Shown here: positions 63,831 to 64,000 of the stretch, one piece after another
Numbering within the stretch: position 1 is the stretch's first letter
Layout: each line of letters starts with the position of its first letter
Assembly (NCBI RefSeq): GCF_030643825.1
Contig: NZ_CP101717.1
Coordinates: 2,501,673-2,565,672, forward strand
DNA from: Salinispirillum sp. LH 10-3-1
GTDB lineage: Bacteria > Pseudomonadota > Gammaproteobacteria > Pseudomonadales > Natronospirillaceae
Length of the DNA: 64,000 bases
Direction: 5' to 3'
The notes under the pieces: model-generated
What the model was told of the DNA's origin: nothing
Databases searched by the model: none
Seen by the model: only the letters and a program-made list of their open reading frames with translations
Program-made: the position numbers and the translations under genes

Positions 63831-63839
63831 TGCTATAGT
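63831..63839 (+). promoter_or_regulatory. Extended -10 promoter candidate for the last gene
   Basis: TGCTATAGT (TG-N plus TATAGT), 51 bases before the ATG at 63890, with a six-base stem AGGCAT/ATGCCT (63850-63869) in the leader. No good -35. Confidence 0.35.
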
Positions 63840-63889
63840 CATGGTATTAAGGCATCCGGACCAATGCCTACCTAACAATAAAAATAACA

Positions 63890-64000
63890 ATGGGTACTTT
63901 TGTGAAGAACCTGACCCACTATCAGGTGTTACTGCATAGAATGCTGCACCAAAAACTACAATGGCTGGACTACTACGGTGATGAACATCGTATAGAGGCG
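63890..64000 (+). CDS. 5' end of an unidentified gene
   Basis: An open frame runs from ATG at 63890 to the window edge (37 codons: MGTFVKNLTHYQVLLHRMLH...). It is the only good frame in this stretch and has an extended -10 upstream. The protein begins with a soluble, helix-rich sequence. Too short to assign. Confidence 0.45.
   Translation, partial: MGTFVKNLTHYQVLLHRMLHQKLQWLDYYGDEHRIEA

Noticed and set aside
1-64000. tRNA genes, CRISPR arrays, insertion sequences, prophage
   Set aside because: No cloverleaf, direct-repeat arrays, transposase or phage gene was seen while reading all intergenic regions; a tRNAscan or ISfinder search was not possible.

Overview
The window reads as chromosomal DNA of a halophilic or haloalkaliphilic marine gammaproteobacterium of Oceanospirillales/Pseudomonadales type. 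The evidence is a cbb3-oxidase assembly block next to an Anr/FNR regulator, TtcA, RsmC and RlmG, PatZ-type acetyltransferase, membrane transhydrogenase PntAB, a group-1 Mrp Na+/H+ antiporter operon and an ectoine-degradation operon. The species cannot be named from sequence alone. Coding density is high. I saw no tRNA, rRNA, CRISPR array, transposase or prophage gene.

Layout. 1-4407: 3' end of ccoI, ccoS, a SafE-like membrane protein, a gamma-glutamylcyclotransferase, ttcA, fnr/anr and a 40-codon ccoM-like gene. 4428-8099: SLC13-type permease, nudC and a periplasmic solute-binding protein. 8138-11916: a divergent pair, PatZ-type protein acetyltransferase and a histone-deacetylase-fold deacetylase. 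11964-16336: hypothetical, HrpB helicase, hypothetical, a HlyU/BigR-like thiol-sensing ArsR regulator and an RDD membrane protein. 16350-19643: pntAB with a good promoter, a long leader with two hairpins, and a terminator. 19735-23660: membrane protein behind an FNR-like site, PQQ-type sugar dehydrogenase, serine hydrolase, and two small envelope proteins. 23867-33533: NtrB/NtrC-like two-component pair, FrnE/DsbA-like thiol protein, MATE exporter, GMC oxidoreductase, secreted hypothetical, acyl-CoA synthetase.

33540-35080 is a small AT-rich accessory islet. It holds a G-quadruplex motif, an unknown 192-residue protein and two tiny genes. The first small protein has a double-glycine (bacteriocin-type) leader. 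Both end in the same CG..N(V/I).S......C-K module. A GC-rich hairpin lies between them and a perfect 28-bp palindrome follows. This is the best candidate for something undescribed.

35147-48050: rsmC, an orphan OmpR-type regulator with Glu at the phospho-acceptor position, a DegV protein, a Sco1 protein, a secreted two-repeat protein, rlmG, a divergent peroxiredoxin-like/AraC pair, an aspartic protease, an OlsB-like acyltransferase, a FecR/CHASE2-cyclase operon, and a small protein with a VTT membrane protein. 48144-50464: quinone oxidoreductase and ygiD-like dioxygenase, separated and flanked by two highly structured intergenic repeats. 50459-55705: ectoine catabolic genes doeB2-doeD-doeA-doeC (minus strand). 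Together they would convert ectoine to aspartate through N-acetyl-diaminobutyrate, diaminobutyrate and aspartate semialdehyde. 56043-64000: orphan ParA ATPase, mrpABCDEFG, a short-chain dehydrogenase and the 5' end of an unknown gene.

Common themes are salt and Na+/H+ homeostasis (Mrp, ectoine use, transhydrogenase) and low-oxygen respiration (cbb3 assembly, Anr).
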